From NCBI GenBank assembly GCA_009926135.1, contig RFPL01000015.1, positions 1-64,000 of the forward strand: a DNA stretch of 64,000 nt. Reading direction: 5' to 3'. The notes beneath the pieces are model-generated. The model was not told where the DNA came from, did no database searches, and was given only the letters and a program-made list of their open reading frames with translations. The stretch's first letter is position 1; each line of letters opens with the position of its first letter. The stretch is from Sphingomonadaceae bacterium (GTDB taxonomy: Bacteria > Pseudomonadota > Alphaproteobacteria > Sphingomonadales > Sphingomonadaceae). This document shows, one piece after another, positions 1 to 8,382 of this stretch. The translations under genes and the position numbers were made by a program.

Positions 1-136
1 GACAGAGCGGGGCAGGTGCAGGGGTGGGTGGCGGCGGGCTCGCCACCGGGGGCTTTGACTGCGGTGCGGGTCTCTGCGGCGCGGCACAAGAGGTCAGCAG
101 CGTGGTCAGGATAAGGAGGGGGGCAATTGCCTTCAC
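1..136 (-). CDS. Lipoprotein of unknown function, N-terminal part (runs off the left edge)
   Basis: Reading the minus strand from a GTG at 136 gives about 45 codons with no stop to the window edge. They begin with a basic residue and a hydrophobic stretch ending in LLTSC, a good lipobox for signal peptidase II, followed by a long proline/alanine-rich linker. This looks like an exported lipoprotein whose functional domain lies outside the window. An AGAAGG lies a few bases before the GTG. The gene is divergent from tlyA, with only about 27 bases between the two starts. The family cannot be named from the linker alone. Confidence 0.6.
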   Translation of the reverse strand, partial: MKAIAPLLILTTLLTSCAAPQRPAPQSKPPVASPPPPTPAPAPLC

Positions 137-163
137 TGCCCTTCTATGGAAGGAGCCGCCGCC

Positions 164-916
164 ATGAGCAAGGTGGCGAAACAACGGGTGGACCAGTTGC
201 TGGTCGAACGCGGCCTGGCCGAAAGCCGTACCCGCGCACAGGCGCTGGTGCTGGCCGGCGTGGTGTTTTCGGGCGAAACCAAGCTGGCCAAGCCGGGTCA
301 TACGCTTCCCGCCGATGCTCCGCTGGAAGTGCGCGGGCGCGACCATCCGTGGGTTTCGCGCGGCGGGATCAAGTTGGCCCATGCGATCGAGCACTTCGGG
401 CTCGACCCGGCCGGCGTCACAGCGATGGACATCGGCAGCTCGACCGGCGGCTTTACCGACGTGCTGCTGCAGAAGGGGGCAGCGCACGTCTTCGCGGTCG
501 ATTCCGGCACCAACCAGCTCGCCTGGAAGCTGCGGCAGGATCCTCGCGTGACCGTTCTGGAACAGACCAGCGCGCGGATCCTTACCCCCGCCCAGATTGA
601 CCGCCCGTGCGGCTGGGTTGTTTGCGACGCCAGTTTCATTGCGCTGTCCAAGGTACTGGAAGTGCCGCTTAAACTGGCGGCACCGGACTGCCAGCTGGTT
701 GCCCTTATCAAGCCCCAGTTCGAGGTGGGCCGCGGCGAGGTGGGCAAGGGCGGGGTGGTGCGCGATCCGGCACTCCACGCCCGAGTGTGCGAGGAAGTGC
801 GCAGCTGGGTCGAGGGGCTGGGCTGGCTGGTCCAGGGGATCGTCGAAAGCCCGATCACTGGCCCGGAAGGCAATGTCGAGTTCCTGATCGCGGCGCAGCG
901 ACACGAACAGGGTTAA
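164..916 (+). CDS. tlyA: TlyA-family rRNA (cytidine-2'-O)-methyltransferase / hemolysin-like RNA methyltransferase
   Basis: The protein has an N-terminal S4 RNA-binding domain (about residues 5-65, beginning RVDQLLVERGLAESRTRAQA). A Rossmann-type SAM methyltransferase domain follows, with motif I MDIGSSTGGFTDVLL, and the C-terminal block IKPQFEVGRGEVGKGGVVRD is typical of the TlyA/YqxC family. Family members 2'-O-methylate cytidines in 16S and sometimes 23S rRNA. Older annotations call them hemolysin A, but the S4-methyltransferase architecture supports an RNA target. The ATG at 164 is chosen over the in-frame ATG at 146 because GGAAGGAG sits 8 bases before it. That gives 250 residues, normal for the family. 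Confidence 0.9.
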   Translation: MSKVAKQRVDQLLVERGLAESRTRAQALVLAGVVFSGETKLAKPGHTLPADAPLEVRGRDHPWVSRGGIKLAHAIEHFGLDPAGVTAMDIGSSTGGFTDVLLQKGAAHVFAVDSGTNQLAWKLRQDPRVTVLEQTSARILTPAQIDRPCGWVVCDASFIALSKVLEVPLKLAAPDCQLVALIKPQFEVGRGEVGKGGVVRDPALHARVCEEVRSWVEGLGWLVQGIVESPITGPEGNVEFLIAAQRHEQG

Positions 917-991
917 GGGTGATTGCCTAGTGCCCCCGGGCCAGCCATATCGTCCTGAAACTGCGACCCATCTTCGAATCGGAGAGTACTG

Positions 992-1546
992 ATGTCGGCC
1001 CTTGCATCGTCCTCGCAGCTGCGAGCCAGCTTCATCCGCTGGTCGCTGTTTCTGGTGCCGGGGGTCGTCCTGCTTGGCGCGCTGAGCGGCACGGCGGGCG
1101 GCGGGGCCAACACCCCGTGGTTCGCTTCGCTGGTCAAGCCATCGCTGTTCCCGCCGCCGGCCACCTTCGGCATCGTCTGGACTATCCTCTACGTGCTGAT
1201 GGGCTTTGCCCTGGCGCTGGTGGTAACCGCGCGCGGCGCGCCGGGACGCAGCGCGGCGATTATCGTCTTCGTGCTCCAACTGGCGCTCAACCTGGCCTGG
1301 ACTCCGCTGTTCTTCGGGGCACACCAGATCACCGGGGCACTTGCCCTGCTGGCCGCGATTGACCTGGCGGTGCTGCTGACGGTGATGCTATTCTGGCGGG
1401 TGCGGCCGCTGGCTGGCACGCTGCTGCTGCCTTACCTGGCCTGGGTGCTGTTCGCGACGCTGCTCAACTGGCAGTTCCTTGAAGCGAACCCGAATGCGGA
1501 TGGACAGGAAGTTTCCGGCGCTGTGACCGCAGTCGAGTTCGAATAG
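992..1546 (+). CDS. tspO: TspO/MBR family tryptophan-rich sensory protein
   Basis: The protein has 184 residues and five predicted membrane helices. It carries the family signatures: WFASLVKPSLFPPP (about 43-56), the FGIVWTILY helix (59-67), ALNLAWTPLFFG (98-109), and PYLAWVLFATLLN (147-159). TspO binds porphyrins and related tetrapyrroles in the membrane and, in alphaproteobacteria such as Rhodobacter, tunes tetrapyrrole and photosynthesis gene expression. The N-terminus (about 20 residues) and the C-terminal tail after residue 163 are longer than in the minimal 160-residue family members. A GGAGAG precedes the ATG. No neighbouring gene points to a specific ligand. Confidence 0.88.
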   Translation: MSALASSSQLRASFIRWSLFLVPGVVLLGALSGTAGGGANTPWFASLVKPSLFPPPATFGIVWTILYVLMGFALALVVTARGAPGRSAAIIVFVLQLALNLAWTPLFFGAHQITGALALLAAIDLAVLLTVMLFWRVRPLAGTLLLPYLAWVLFATLLNWQFLEANPNADGQEVSGAVTAVEFE

Positions 1547-1584
1547 GGCTTGAACCGACCCGCGCGCAGGACCATCTAGCCGCC

Positions 1585-1845
1585 ATGCAGAGCCAGAACC
1601 CCTTGTTCGCCGACCTTGCCAAGCTGCTCAACAGCGCGGCCGGGACCGTTGCCGGTGCGGGCCGTGAAGCCCGCGACAATGCGCGTGAGCGCTTCCGCGA
1701 GGCGATGGGCGGGCTCGATTTTGTCAGCCGCGAGGAATTCGATGCGGTGAAGGACATGGCTGCCAAGGCCCGTGAAGAGAACGAGGCATTGGCCCAGCGT
1801 CTTGCCACCCTGGAAGCCGCACTGGCCGCCAAGGCGAAAAAGTAG
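1585..1845 (+). CDS. UbiK-type accessory factor (BMFP domain, YqiC family)
   Basis: A protein of 86 residues whose N-terminal half is amphipathic (NPLFADLAKLLNSAAGTVAG). The second half is a predicted coiled coil with the family pattern FVSREEFDAVKDMA, then EENEALAQRLATLEAAL, ending in lysines. This matches the membrane-fusogenic BMFP/YqiC family. In Enterobacteria its member UbiK binds the COQ9-like lipid carrier UbiJ and supports aerobic ubiquinone synthesis. Whether it has that job here is inferred from family only. It lies 39 bases after tspO and 44 before recO, so co-transcription with recO is plausible. Confidence 0.8.
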   Translation: MQSQNPLFADLAKLLNSAAGTVAGAGREARDNARERFREAMGGLDFVSREEFDAVKDMAAKAREENEALAQRLATLEAALAAKAKK

Positions 1846-1889
1846 GCCAGGTTCTCCCCAAGCGCGGTCCTGCGGTCTAAGGCCGCACC

Positions 1890-2489
1890 ATGCAGCTGCG
1901 CACCCCCGCAATTGTCTGTTCGGCCCGCGCTCACGGCGAAACGGGGGTCATCCTGCGCCTGCTGGCCGAGGATCATGGGCTGGTCGCCGCCTATGTCGCC
2001 GGCGGGCGGGGCCGGCAGCTGCGCCCGGTGTTGCTTCCCGGTAACCTGATCGAGACCGAACTGCGGGCCCGGCCCGGCAGCCAGCTCCCCTCGGCGCGGG
2101 TCGAACTGGTCAGCAGCCGCGGTCCCTGGCTGACCGAGCCCTTGCCGGCTGCCGCGATCACCTGGGCGACCACCCTGGCTGCCGCCGCGCTGCCCGAGCG
2201 GCAGGCCTATCCCGCCCTTTACCAGGCACTCACCGCACTGCTCGATGCCGTGTGCCATGCGCCATCGGCGCGCGGCTGGCTGCCCGGCATGACCGCTTTC
2301 GAGGCGCTGCTGCTGCGCGAATTGGGCTATGGCGAGGTCGAGCGCACCGCAGATCCCGACTGGGCTGCCCAGCTGGCGCTGTTCGACAAGCTGGGGCCGC
2401 TGGTGGCGCGCTATCCGCTTGCCGATCGGAGAAGCGATGTTATGGCGGCGCGCGCCATGCTGCGGGAGCGGCTGGGGCGGATTGAATAG
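1890..2489 (+). CDS. recO: DNA repair protein RecO
   Basis: RecO loads RecA onto SSB-coated single-stranded DNA together with RecR in the RecFOR recombination pathway. The N-terminal OB fold is recognisable (AIVCSARAHGETGVILRLLAEDHGLVAAYVAGG pattern, about residues 7-40). It is followed by the alpha-helical domain that begins near the FEALLLRELGY segment (about 140-150). The protein has 199 residues, clearly shorter than the roughly 240 of the E. coli protein. The C-terminal half shows no CxxC zinc-binding pairs. The gene is followed 12 bases later by leuB, a spacing that suggests one transcript. Confidence 0.87.
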   Translation: MQLRTPAIVCSARAHGETGVILRLLAEDHGLVAAYVAGGRGRQLRPVLLPGNLIETELRARPGSQLPSARVELVSSRGPWLTEPLPAAAITWATTLAAAALPERQAYPALYQALTALLDAVCHAPSARGWLPGMTAFEALLLRELGYGEVERTADPDWAAQLALFDKLGPLVARYPLADRRSDVMAARAMLRERLGRIE

Positions 2490-2501
2490 GTTGGGTACCC
2501 C

Positions 2502-3545
2502 ATGAAGATCGCGGTGTTTGCAGGTGACGGAATTGGCCCCGAAGTAACGCGCGAAGCCGTGCGGGTGCTCGAAGCGCTGGACCTGCCCGGCCTGGTGCTG
2601 TTCGATGGTGATGTCGGCGGCGTTGCCTACAAGCGCCACGGCCATCCGCTGCCGGCCGAAACGCTGGAGATTGCTCGCGCTTGCGATGCGATCCTGTTCG
2701 GCGCGGTTGGTGACCCGGACTGCGATCACCTGGAGCGGCATCTGCGCCCCGAACAGGCAATCCTGGGCCTGCGCAAGGAACTGGGCTTGTTCGCCAACCT
2801 GCGTCCGGCCAAGGTCTTTGCCGGGCTGGAAGATGCCTCGGCGCTGCGCCCGGAAGTGGCGAGCCAAATCGATCTGCTGATCGTGCGCGAGCTCAACGGC
2901 GATGTCTATTTCGGTGAAAAGGGTATCCGCACCTTGCCCGATGGCCGCCGCCAGGGCTGGGACATGATGTCTTATGCGGAAGACGAAGTGCGCCGCATCG
3001 CCCACGTCGGCTTCCGCGCCGCCATGGGCCGCGGCAAGCGGCTCTGTTCGGTCGACAAGGCCAATGTCCTCGAAACCTCGCAGGTCTGGCGCGACGTCGT
3101 GATCGAGGTGGCGCGGGACTATCCCGAGGTCGAGCTGACCCACATGTACGTCGATAACGCCGCGATGCAGCTGGTCCGCAATCCGGGCCAGTTCGACGTG
3201 GTCGTCACCGGCAACCTGTTTGGCGATATCCTGTCGGACCAGGCCTCGATGTGCGTGGGGTCGATCGGCCTGCTGGCCTCGGCCAGCCTGTCGGGCGGCA
3301 AGATGGGGCTGTACGAGCCGATCCACGGCTCGGCCCCTGACATTGCCGGCAAGGGCCTGGCCAACCCGATGGCGACGATCCTGTCCGCCGCCATGCTGCT
3401 GCGCCACTCGCTGGGCCTTGAGGCACCGGCGGCCCGGATCGAGGCTGCAGTTGCCAAGGCGCTGGCCGACGGCGTGCGCGGCGGCGACCTTGGCGGCAGC
3501 CTAGGTACCCACGCGATCGGCGATGCCGTGCTGGAGCGGCTGTAA
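2502..3545 (+). CDS. leuB: 3-isopropylmalate dehydrogenase (leucine biosynthesis)
   Basis: This NAD-dependent enzyme oxidatively decarboxylates 3-isopropylmalate to 2-oxoisocaproate, the third step of leucine synthesis. Seen in the sequence: GDGIGPEV at 8-15, the [12 protein letters not shown] substrate loop, the [13 protein letters not shown] loop, the catalytic Tyr/Lys region ([12 protein letters not shown] and [17 protein letters not shown]), and the NAD-binding segment [19 protein letters not shown]. At 347 residues it is close to the family norm. leuC and leuD are not in the window. Its stop codon is followed after one base by the next start, so the glycosyltransferase downstream is probably co-transcribed. 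Confidence 0.95.
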   Translation: MKIAVFAGDGIGPEVTREAVRVLEALDLPGLVLFDGDVGGVAYKRHGHPLPAETLEIARACDAILFGAVGDPDCDHLERHLRPEQAILGLRKELGLFANLRPAKVFAGLEDASALRPEVASQIDLLIVRELNGDVYFGEKGIRTLPDGRRQGWDMMSYAEDEVRRIAHVGFRAAMGRGKRLCSVDKANVLETSQVWRDVVIEVARDYPEVELTHMYVDNAAMQLVRNPGQFDVVVTGNLFGDILSDQASMCVGSIGLLASASLSGGKMGLYEPIHGSAPDIAGKGLANPMATILSAAMLLRHSLGLEAPAARIEAAVAKALADGVRGGDLGGSLGTHAIGDAVLERL

Positions 3546-3546
3546 C

Positions 3547-4674
3547 ATGACCCTGCAACTCGGCGTTGTGCTGCCGACCTATAACGAGCGCAAGAACCTG
3601 CGCACGATGGTGGAGCGGCTTGACCAGGCGCTGGTCGGGATCGGCTGGGAAGTCATCATTGTCGATGACAACAGCCCCGATGGAACCTCAGACGAAGCCC
3701 GTGCCATTGCCCTGGAAGACCCGCGGGTCCGGGTGATCCAGCGGATCGGGCGGCGCGGCCTGTCATCGGCGGCGATCGAGGGGATGTGCGCCACTTCGGC
3801 TCCGGTGGTTGCGGTGATGGACGCCGATCATCAGCACGATCCCGCGCTGCTGCCACAGATGTTGAGCGCGATCGAGAGCGGGGACTATGACCTGGCCTAT
3901 GGCAGCCGCTTTGCCGAAGGCTCCAGCACGGCGGATTGGGGCCGCCCGGATCGGGTCAAGGCGTCCAACTTCGCCAACCGGATCGCCAACAAGGTCACCG
4001 GGGTTGAACTGACCGACCCGATGAGCGGTTATTTCATGCTGCGCAGCGCCACGCTGCGCGCTGATGCCCACCGCCTGTCGGGGGTGGGTTTCAAGATTCT
4101 GCTCGATATTCTCGCCACGGTCGAAGAACCGCTGCGGATCAAGGAACTACCGATGAATTTCGCCGCCCGCGCCGAGGGGGAAAGCAAGCTTGACCGAACG
4201 GTGGTCTTTGAATTCCTGATCGGGCTCTACGACAAGTGGCTGGGCCGCTTCATCCCGACCCGCTTTGCGCTGTTCGGCACGGTCGGCGCGCTGGGCGTCT
4301 TCGTCCAGCTGGGCGCATTGTGGGTGATGCTGCACCTGATCTTCGGCGAGCGGTTCGTCTACGGCAACTGGGACGAAAGCACGACCTTCAACGTCGCCAA
4401 CACGGTCGCCGCGCTGGTCGCAATGACCTTCAACTTCGTGCTCAACAACGAGCTGACATATGCCGACAAGCGCCTGCGCGGCTTTGGCCCACTGCTGCGC
4501 GGCTGGGCCCAATTCGCGCTGACCTGCTCGCTGGGCCTGCTCACCAACATCGGTTCCGCCGCCGTGCTCAAGACGATGGGCTTCCACGACGTGATCGCCG
4601 TGGTGGTTGGCATCGTGCTCGGCTCGGTCTGGAACTTCGCGCTGTCCAACAAGTTCGTCTGGGGCAAGTATTGA
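3547..4674 (+). CDS. GT2 glycosyltransferase fused to a GtrA-like membrane domain
   Basis: Residues about 1-235 are a family-2 glycosyltransferase of the dolichol-phosphate mannose synthase/polyprenol-phosphate type: VVLPTYNERKNL, VDDNSPDGT, and the metal-binding DADHQHDP. Residues about 240-375 form a GtrA domain with four membrane helices, ending NKFVWGKY. Such fusions transfer a sugar from a nucleotide donor to a polyprenyl phosphate and may flip the lipid-linked sugar. The convergent gene group downstream encodes a GT39 transferase that would use such a donor, which supports a shared pathway by inference. The start is the ATG one base after the leuB stop. Confidence 0.88.
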   Translation: MTLQLGVVLPTYNERKNLRTMVERLDQALVGIGWEVIIVDDNSPDGTSDEARAIALEDPRVRVIQRIGRRGLSSAAIEGMCATSAPVVAVMDADHQHDPALLPQMLSAIESGDYDLAYGSRFAEGSSTADWGRPDRVKASNFANRIANKVTGVELTDPMSGYFMLRSATLRADAHRLSGVGFKILLDILATVEEPLRIKELPMNFAARAEGESKLDRTVVFEFLIGLYDKWLGRFIPTRFALFGTVGALGVFVQLGALWVMLHLIFGERFVYGNWDESTTFNVANTVAALVAMTFNFVLNNELTYADKRLRGFGPLLRGWAQFALTCSLGLLTNIGSAAVLKTMGFHDVIAVVVGIVLGSVWNFALSNKFVWGKY

Positions 4675-4687
4675 GGCGGGAGGGGCC

Positions 4688-5764
4688 TTACCCCTCCACA
4701 AACCCCTTCCACGACGCCATGTAGTCAACAAACGCCTCGCCCAGGCCCTCGGCCCGCAGGTGCGCGCGGGTGACCGGGATCGGGGTGCTGGCAAAGCCGG
4801 GATCGGCGATCACGCGCTGGGCGAAGTCATGGTGCAGGATCGCCCCGCGCCCGACCAGCACGAAATCTGCGCCAGCATCGAGACAGGCCTGGACCTTGGC
4901 GGCATCCATGATCTTGCCTGCTACGCCAAGTCGGGTGGTGCCGCGCGGCAGGGCGGTGAAGAGATTGATCAGCGGCTGGCCGGCAAATTCGGGGTCCTGC
5001 GGATCCTTGAAGCAATCCCACAGTGACATGTCGAGATAGTCGAGCTGGCCGCTGGCCATCACTTCCTCGGCCAGTTGCAGCGCTTCGGCCGTCCTGATCC
5101 CGAAGCGCTCCGGCGAAATCCGCAGGCCCACCTGGAAATCGGTGCGCGTGGCAGCGCGGATGCCGTCGATCACTTCGAAGATGATCCGCTTGCGGTCGGC
5201 AAAGCTGCCGCCGTAGCCATCGGTGCGCTGGTTGTTCTCGGCATCGAGGAACTGGGCGAGGATATAGCCGTGAGCCCCGTGGATCTCGACCCCGTCAAAC
5301 CCGGCGCGTTCGGCGCGGACGGCGGCGGCGATGAAATCATCGCGGAGCTGCTCGACCTCCTGCGTGGACAGGGCGCGCGAGCCGGTCTCGGCATCGGCAA
5401 AGGGCCCTTGCGGGTCCTCACCGATCACGTCGCGGGGAGAGCGGATGCCGGCGTGGTGCAGCTGTACGGCCGACAGGCTGCCGTGCGCCCGGATTGCGCT
5501 GGCCAGTTCGGTGAGGCGCGGCAGGTGATCGTCAGACCAGATGCCAAGCTGGCCGGGAAAGCCTTGGCCCTGCCGCTGGACGTGCGCCGCGGCCGTCATC
5601 ACCAGACCCATGCCGCCTTTAGCGCGCATCGTCAGCCACTTGATCTCATCGTCCGAGAGCGTACCGTCGACATGGCTTTGCGAATTGGTCAGCGGCGCCA
5701 GCATCATGCGGTTCGGCATGGCGGGTCCGCGCGCGAAAGCGAGCGGCGAAGCGGCGGTGGTCAT
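4688..5764 (-). CDS. Old yellow enzyme family NADH:flavin oxidoreductase
   Basis: An FMN-dependent TIM-barrel oxidoreductase that reduces activated alkenes such as enones. Signatures are the N-terminal RMMLAPLTNSQ, VQLHHAGIRSP, and the highly conserved active-site block HGAHGYILAQFLDAE followed by RTDGYGGSFADRKR. Near the C-terminus, DFVLVGRGAILHHDF forms the phosphate-binding loop. The physiological substrate cannot be read from the sequence. The start at MTTAASPL is chosen because GGGGAG sits about 9 bases upstream. Its start lies 46 bases after the stop of the glycosyltransferase gene upstream, so the two may share a transcript. Confidence 0.9.
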   Translation of the reverse strand: MTTAASPLAFARGPAMPNRMMLAPLTNSQSHVDGTLSDDEIKWLTMRAKGGMGLVMTAAAHVQRQGQGFPGQLGIWSDDHLPRLTELASAIRAHGSLSAVQLHHAGIRSPRDVIGEDPQGPFADAETGSRALSTQEVEQLRDDFIAAAVRAERAGFDGVEIHGAHGYILAQFLDAENNQRTDGYGGSFADRKRIIFEVIDGIRAATRTDFQVGLRISPERFGIRTAEALQLAEEVMASGQLDYLDMSLWDCFKDPQDPEFAGQPLINLFTALPRGTTRLGVAGKIMDAAKVQACLDAGADFVLVGRGAILHHDFAQRVIADPGFASTPIPVTRAHLRAEGLGEAFVDYMASWKGFVEG

Positions 5765-5810
5765 TCTGCGAATCTCCCCTGTTTGATTCGCATTTGGCCG
5801 GTTCTGCGGC

Positions 5811-7094
5811 TCAGCGCCAGCTTCGCAGCCACATCCAGTATTCAAAACTGGGCCGCCCGCAGCACAGTTTGGCGGCCGAGAGGATCGGGTAGAAGTGGAT
5901 GAACATCGCCAGGCTGATCGCCAGCGCCGCCGCCGCCAGCCAGCGCCAACGATCGGTCCGTTGCCACAGATCCTCCAGCGCCAGCGCGAGGCAAACCATC
6001 AGGAAGGTGCCTGGCAGCAAGTAGTGGTAATAGAACTGTACCGGCTTGGACGAGAGCGCCCAGAACAGGATCTGAAGGGCGTAGAGCCCGGCAAAGACGG
6101 CGGCGTCGATCCGCCCACGCAGGGCGGCGCGGATGCACCAGCCCAGCGCCGCGAGGCCCGCCAACATGGTGAAGGGATTGCCGATCAGCAGGATCCCGCG
6201 CCGCGCCCCGTCGACCGGCTGGTACAGGAACCAGATTGCGCGCCAGTTGCCGACCCACTGGTACCAGTATGACCGATAGGGATGCGGCTTGGTCACGCTG
6301 TCCTGCAATTGCAGCATGTAGATGTGCCAGCCAATCGGGTCCCACGGGTTGACCGGGTCCTTTACCCAGTGGAACGCTGGCCAGAAGGTCAGCCAGTAGA
6401 CCACCAGCGGCACCAGCCCGAGCCACAGGCCGGCCTCGATCAGGCTGATGCCCGGCACCGCGCCGCCCGCGCGGCTGTAAAGCCCCCGCCAGCCGCAATC
6501 GCGCAGCTTCCAGACCAGGAAGACCAGGCCCGGCACGATCAGCAGCGGCGCGACCGACCACTTGGCGCCAAGCGCCAATCCCATCGCTACGCCTGCCAGT
6601 GCCAGCCGCCAGCGCGCTTGTCGCGGCAGCCGCACCGCACTGGCTGCCAACCACAGGGCAACCATGCCGAACATCGCCATGAACATGTCGAGCATGGCAA
6701 TCCGGCTCTGCACGAACCAGGCAAAGTCGGTTGCCACCAGCAACATCGCTGCCAAGGTGACCAGCCGCCGCCCGGTGACGAACCACACCAGCCGGCCCAG
6801 CGCATAAAGCCCGATCGCGCCCGAAACGGCGGAGGGAATTCGCCAGTTGAGCGGCGTATCGCCCAGCCAGCGGATCGCGGCGGCGATGATCGTCTTGCCC
6901 AGCACGGGATGTTCGGGATTGAACCGCAGCCCCTCGTTCTGGTGGCGCGCAGCGGTGACGTAGTGAATCTCGTCAAAATAGATCTGCGAGGGGATGCCGA
7001 GCCGCCACCACAGCAGCGCGAGGAACAGGATCGCGATCACCGCGCACCAGTCGGCCGGGTCCTGTACTTTCGTGAAGCGGGGCGCGGCGGGCAT
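5811..7094 (-). CDS. Phospholipid carrier-dependent glycosyltransferase (GT39/PMT-like membrane protein)
   Basis: A polytopic inner-membrane protein of about 427 residues with roughly ten hydrophobic segments. The first periplasmic loop carries the PMT-type acidic motif YFDEIHYV followed by EHPVLGKTIIAAAI. Segments QSRIAMLDMFMAMFG and LALGAKWSVAPLLIVPG are typical of bacterial PMT_2/PMT_4 proteins. These enzymes transfer mannose or related sugars from a polyprenyl-phosphate donor to proteins or envelope polysaccharides. The acceptor is unknown here. The ATG at 7094 is preferred; an upstream in-frame TTG at 7130 would add 12 residues. The gene is divergent from metZ. Confidence 0.85.
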   Translation of the reverse strand: MPAAPRFTKVQDPADWCAVIAILFLALLWWRLGIPSQIYFDEIHYVTAARHQNEGLRFNPEHPVLGKTIIAAAIRWLGDTPLNWRIPSAVSGAIGLYALGRLVWFVTGRRLVTLAAMLLVATDFAWFVQSRIAMLDMFMAMFGMVALWLAASAVRLPRQARWRLALAGVAMGLALGAKWSVAPLLIVPGLVFLVWKLRDCGWRGLYSRAGGAVPGISLIEAGLWLGLVPLVVYWLTFWPAFHWVKDPVNPWDPIGWHIYMLQLQDSVTKPHPYRSYWYQWVGNWRAIWFLYQPVDGARRGILLIGNPFTMLAGLAALGWCIRAALRGRIDAAVFAGLYALQILFWALSSKPVQFYYHYLLPGTFLMVCLALALEDLWQRTDRWRWLAAAALAISLAMFIHFYPILSAAKLCCGRPSFEYWMWLRSWR

Positions 7095-7173
7095 GGCCGC
7101 TCGATTACCGGCGTGGCCCGAACGTGGCAATGCTCTTGCGGCGCTTGCGCACGGCTCCTAGAGCCGGACAATC

Positions 7174-8379
7174 ATGAAGCGCACCACCGGAACCGACCGT
7201 TCGATTACCGCCAAATGGCGGCCCGCCACCCGCGCCGTGCGCGGCGGCACCTGGCGCAGCGAACATGGCGAGACCAGCGAAGCCCTGTTCCTGACCTCTG
7301 GCTACACCTACGATTCCGCCGCCGAAGTGGCCGCGCGCTTCGCCGGTGAGGCCGAAGGGATGACCTATTCGCGGCTCCAGAACCCGACCGTGGCCATGCT
7401 GGAAGAACGCATCGCGCTGATCGAAGGGGCCGAGGCCTGCCGCGCCCAGGCCACCGGTATGGCGGCGATGACCACAGCGCTGCTCTGCCAGCTTTCCGCC
7501 GGTGACCACGTGGTCGCCGCGCGCGCCGCCTTTGGTTCGTGCCGCTGGCTGGTCGACAGCCTGCTGCCGCGCTTCGGGATCGAATCCACGACGATCGACG
7601 CGCGCGACAATGCCCAGTGGGAAGCCGCGATCCGGCCCAACACCAAGGTGTTCTTCTTCGAAACGCCGGCCAATCCGACGATGGATATCGTCGACCTCAA
7701 GTTCGTCTGCGACCTTGCCCGCAGCCGCGGCATCACCAGCGTGGTCGATAATGCCTTCTGCACTGCCGCCTTGCAGCGGCCGATGGAATTCGGCGCTGAC
7801 GTGGTGGCCTATTCGGCGACCAAGCTGATGGACGGGCAGGGGCGGGTACTGGCCGGTGCGGTCTGCGGATCGGCGCAATTCATCAACGATGTGCTGATGC
7901 CGTTCCAGCGGAACACTGGACCGAACATCTCGCCGTTCAATGCCTGGGTCGTGCTGAAAGGCCTGGAAACGCTCGACCTGCGGGTCAAGCAGCAGAGCGC
8001 CAATGCCCTGCAGGTCGGCCAGTTCCTGGAAGGACGGGTGCCGCGCATCCTGCATCCGGGCCTCCCCAGCCATCCCCAGCACAATCTGGCGATGCAGCAG
8101 ATGGATGCCTGCGGCTCGATCTTCGCCTTCGAGGTGAAGGACCGCGCCCAGGCTCACGCCCTGCTCGATGCTCTGCAACTGATCGACATCTCCAATAACA
8201 TCGGGGATTCCCGCTCGCTGATGACGCATCCGGCCTCGACCACCCACTACTCGGTCAGCGCCGAAGCACGCGCCGAGATGGGCGTGACCGAGGGGATGCT
8301 GCGGATCAACGTCGGTCTTGAAGATCCGCAGGACCTGATCGAGGATCTGGACCAGGCGCTCAAGGCGGCCGGGCTCTAG
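7174..8379 (+). CDS. metZ: O-succinylhomoserine sulfhydrylase (methionine biosynthesis)
   Basis: A PLP-dependent Cys/Met-metabolism enzyme that makes homocysteine directly from O-succinylhomoserine and sulfide. The Schiff-base lysine is K217 in YSATKLMDGQGR; the DGQGR variant after the lysine is characteristic of MetZ rather than MetB/MetC. YSRLQNPT (65-72) and the ATGMAAMT segment (93-100) are the phosphate-binding regions, and DNAF (192-195) holds the pyridine-ring aspartate. The 401-residue length is normal. A short GGCTC/GAGCC stem sits just before the start, but I see no SAM riboswitch in the 80-base leader. Confidence 0.93.
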   Translation: MKRTTGTDRSITAKWRPATRAVRGGTWRSEHGETSEALFLTSGYTYDSAAEVAARFAGEAEGMTYSRLQNPTVAMLEERIALIEGAEACRAQATGMAAMTTALLCQLSAGDHVVAARAAFGSCRWLVDSLLPRFGIESTTIDARDNAQWEAAIRPNTKVFFFETPANPTMDIVDLKFVCDLARSRGITSVVDNAFCTAALQRPMEFGADVVAYSATKLMDGQGRVLAGAVCGSAQFINDVLMPFQRNTGPNISPFNAWVVLKGLETLDLRVKQQSANALQVGQFLEGRVPRILHPGLPSHPQHNLAMQQMDACGSIFAFEVKDRAQAHALLDALQLIDISNNIGDSRSLMTHPASTTHYSVSAEARAEMGVTEGMLRINVGLEDPQDLIEDLDQALKAAGL

Positions 8380-8382
8380 GGC

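Noticed and set aside
1464..3407. A long open frame on the minus strand opposite recO and leuB (647 codons)
   Set aside because: It is antisense to well-supported genes, has a repetitive Q/R/H-rich composition and shows no domain. It is an artefact of GC-rich codon bias.
7095..7173. Possible SAM-II riboswitch in front of metZ
   Set aside because: The leader is only about 80 bases and I cannot find the conserved pseudoknot core. Only a short GGCTC/GAGCC stem is seen.
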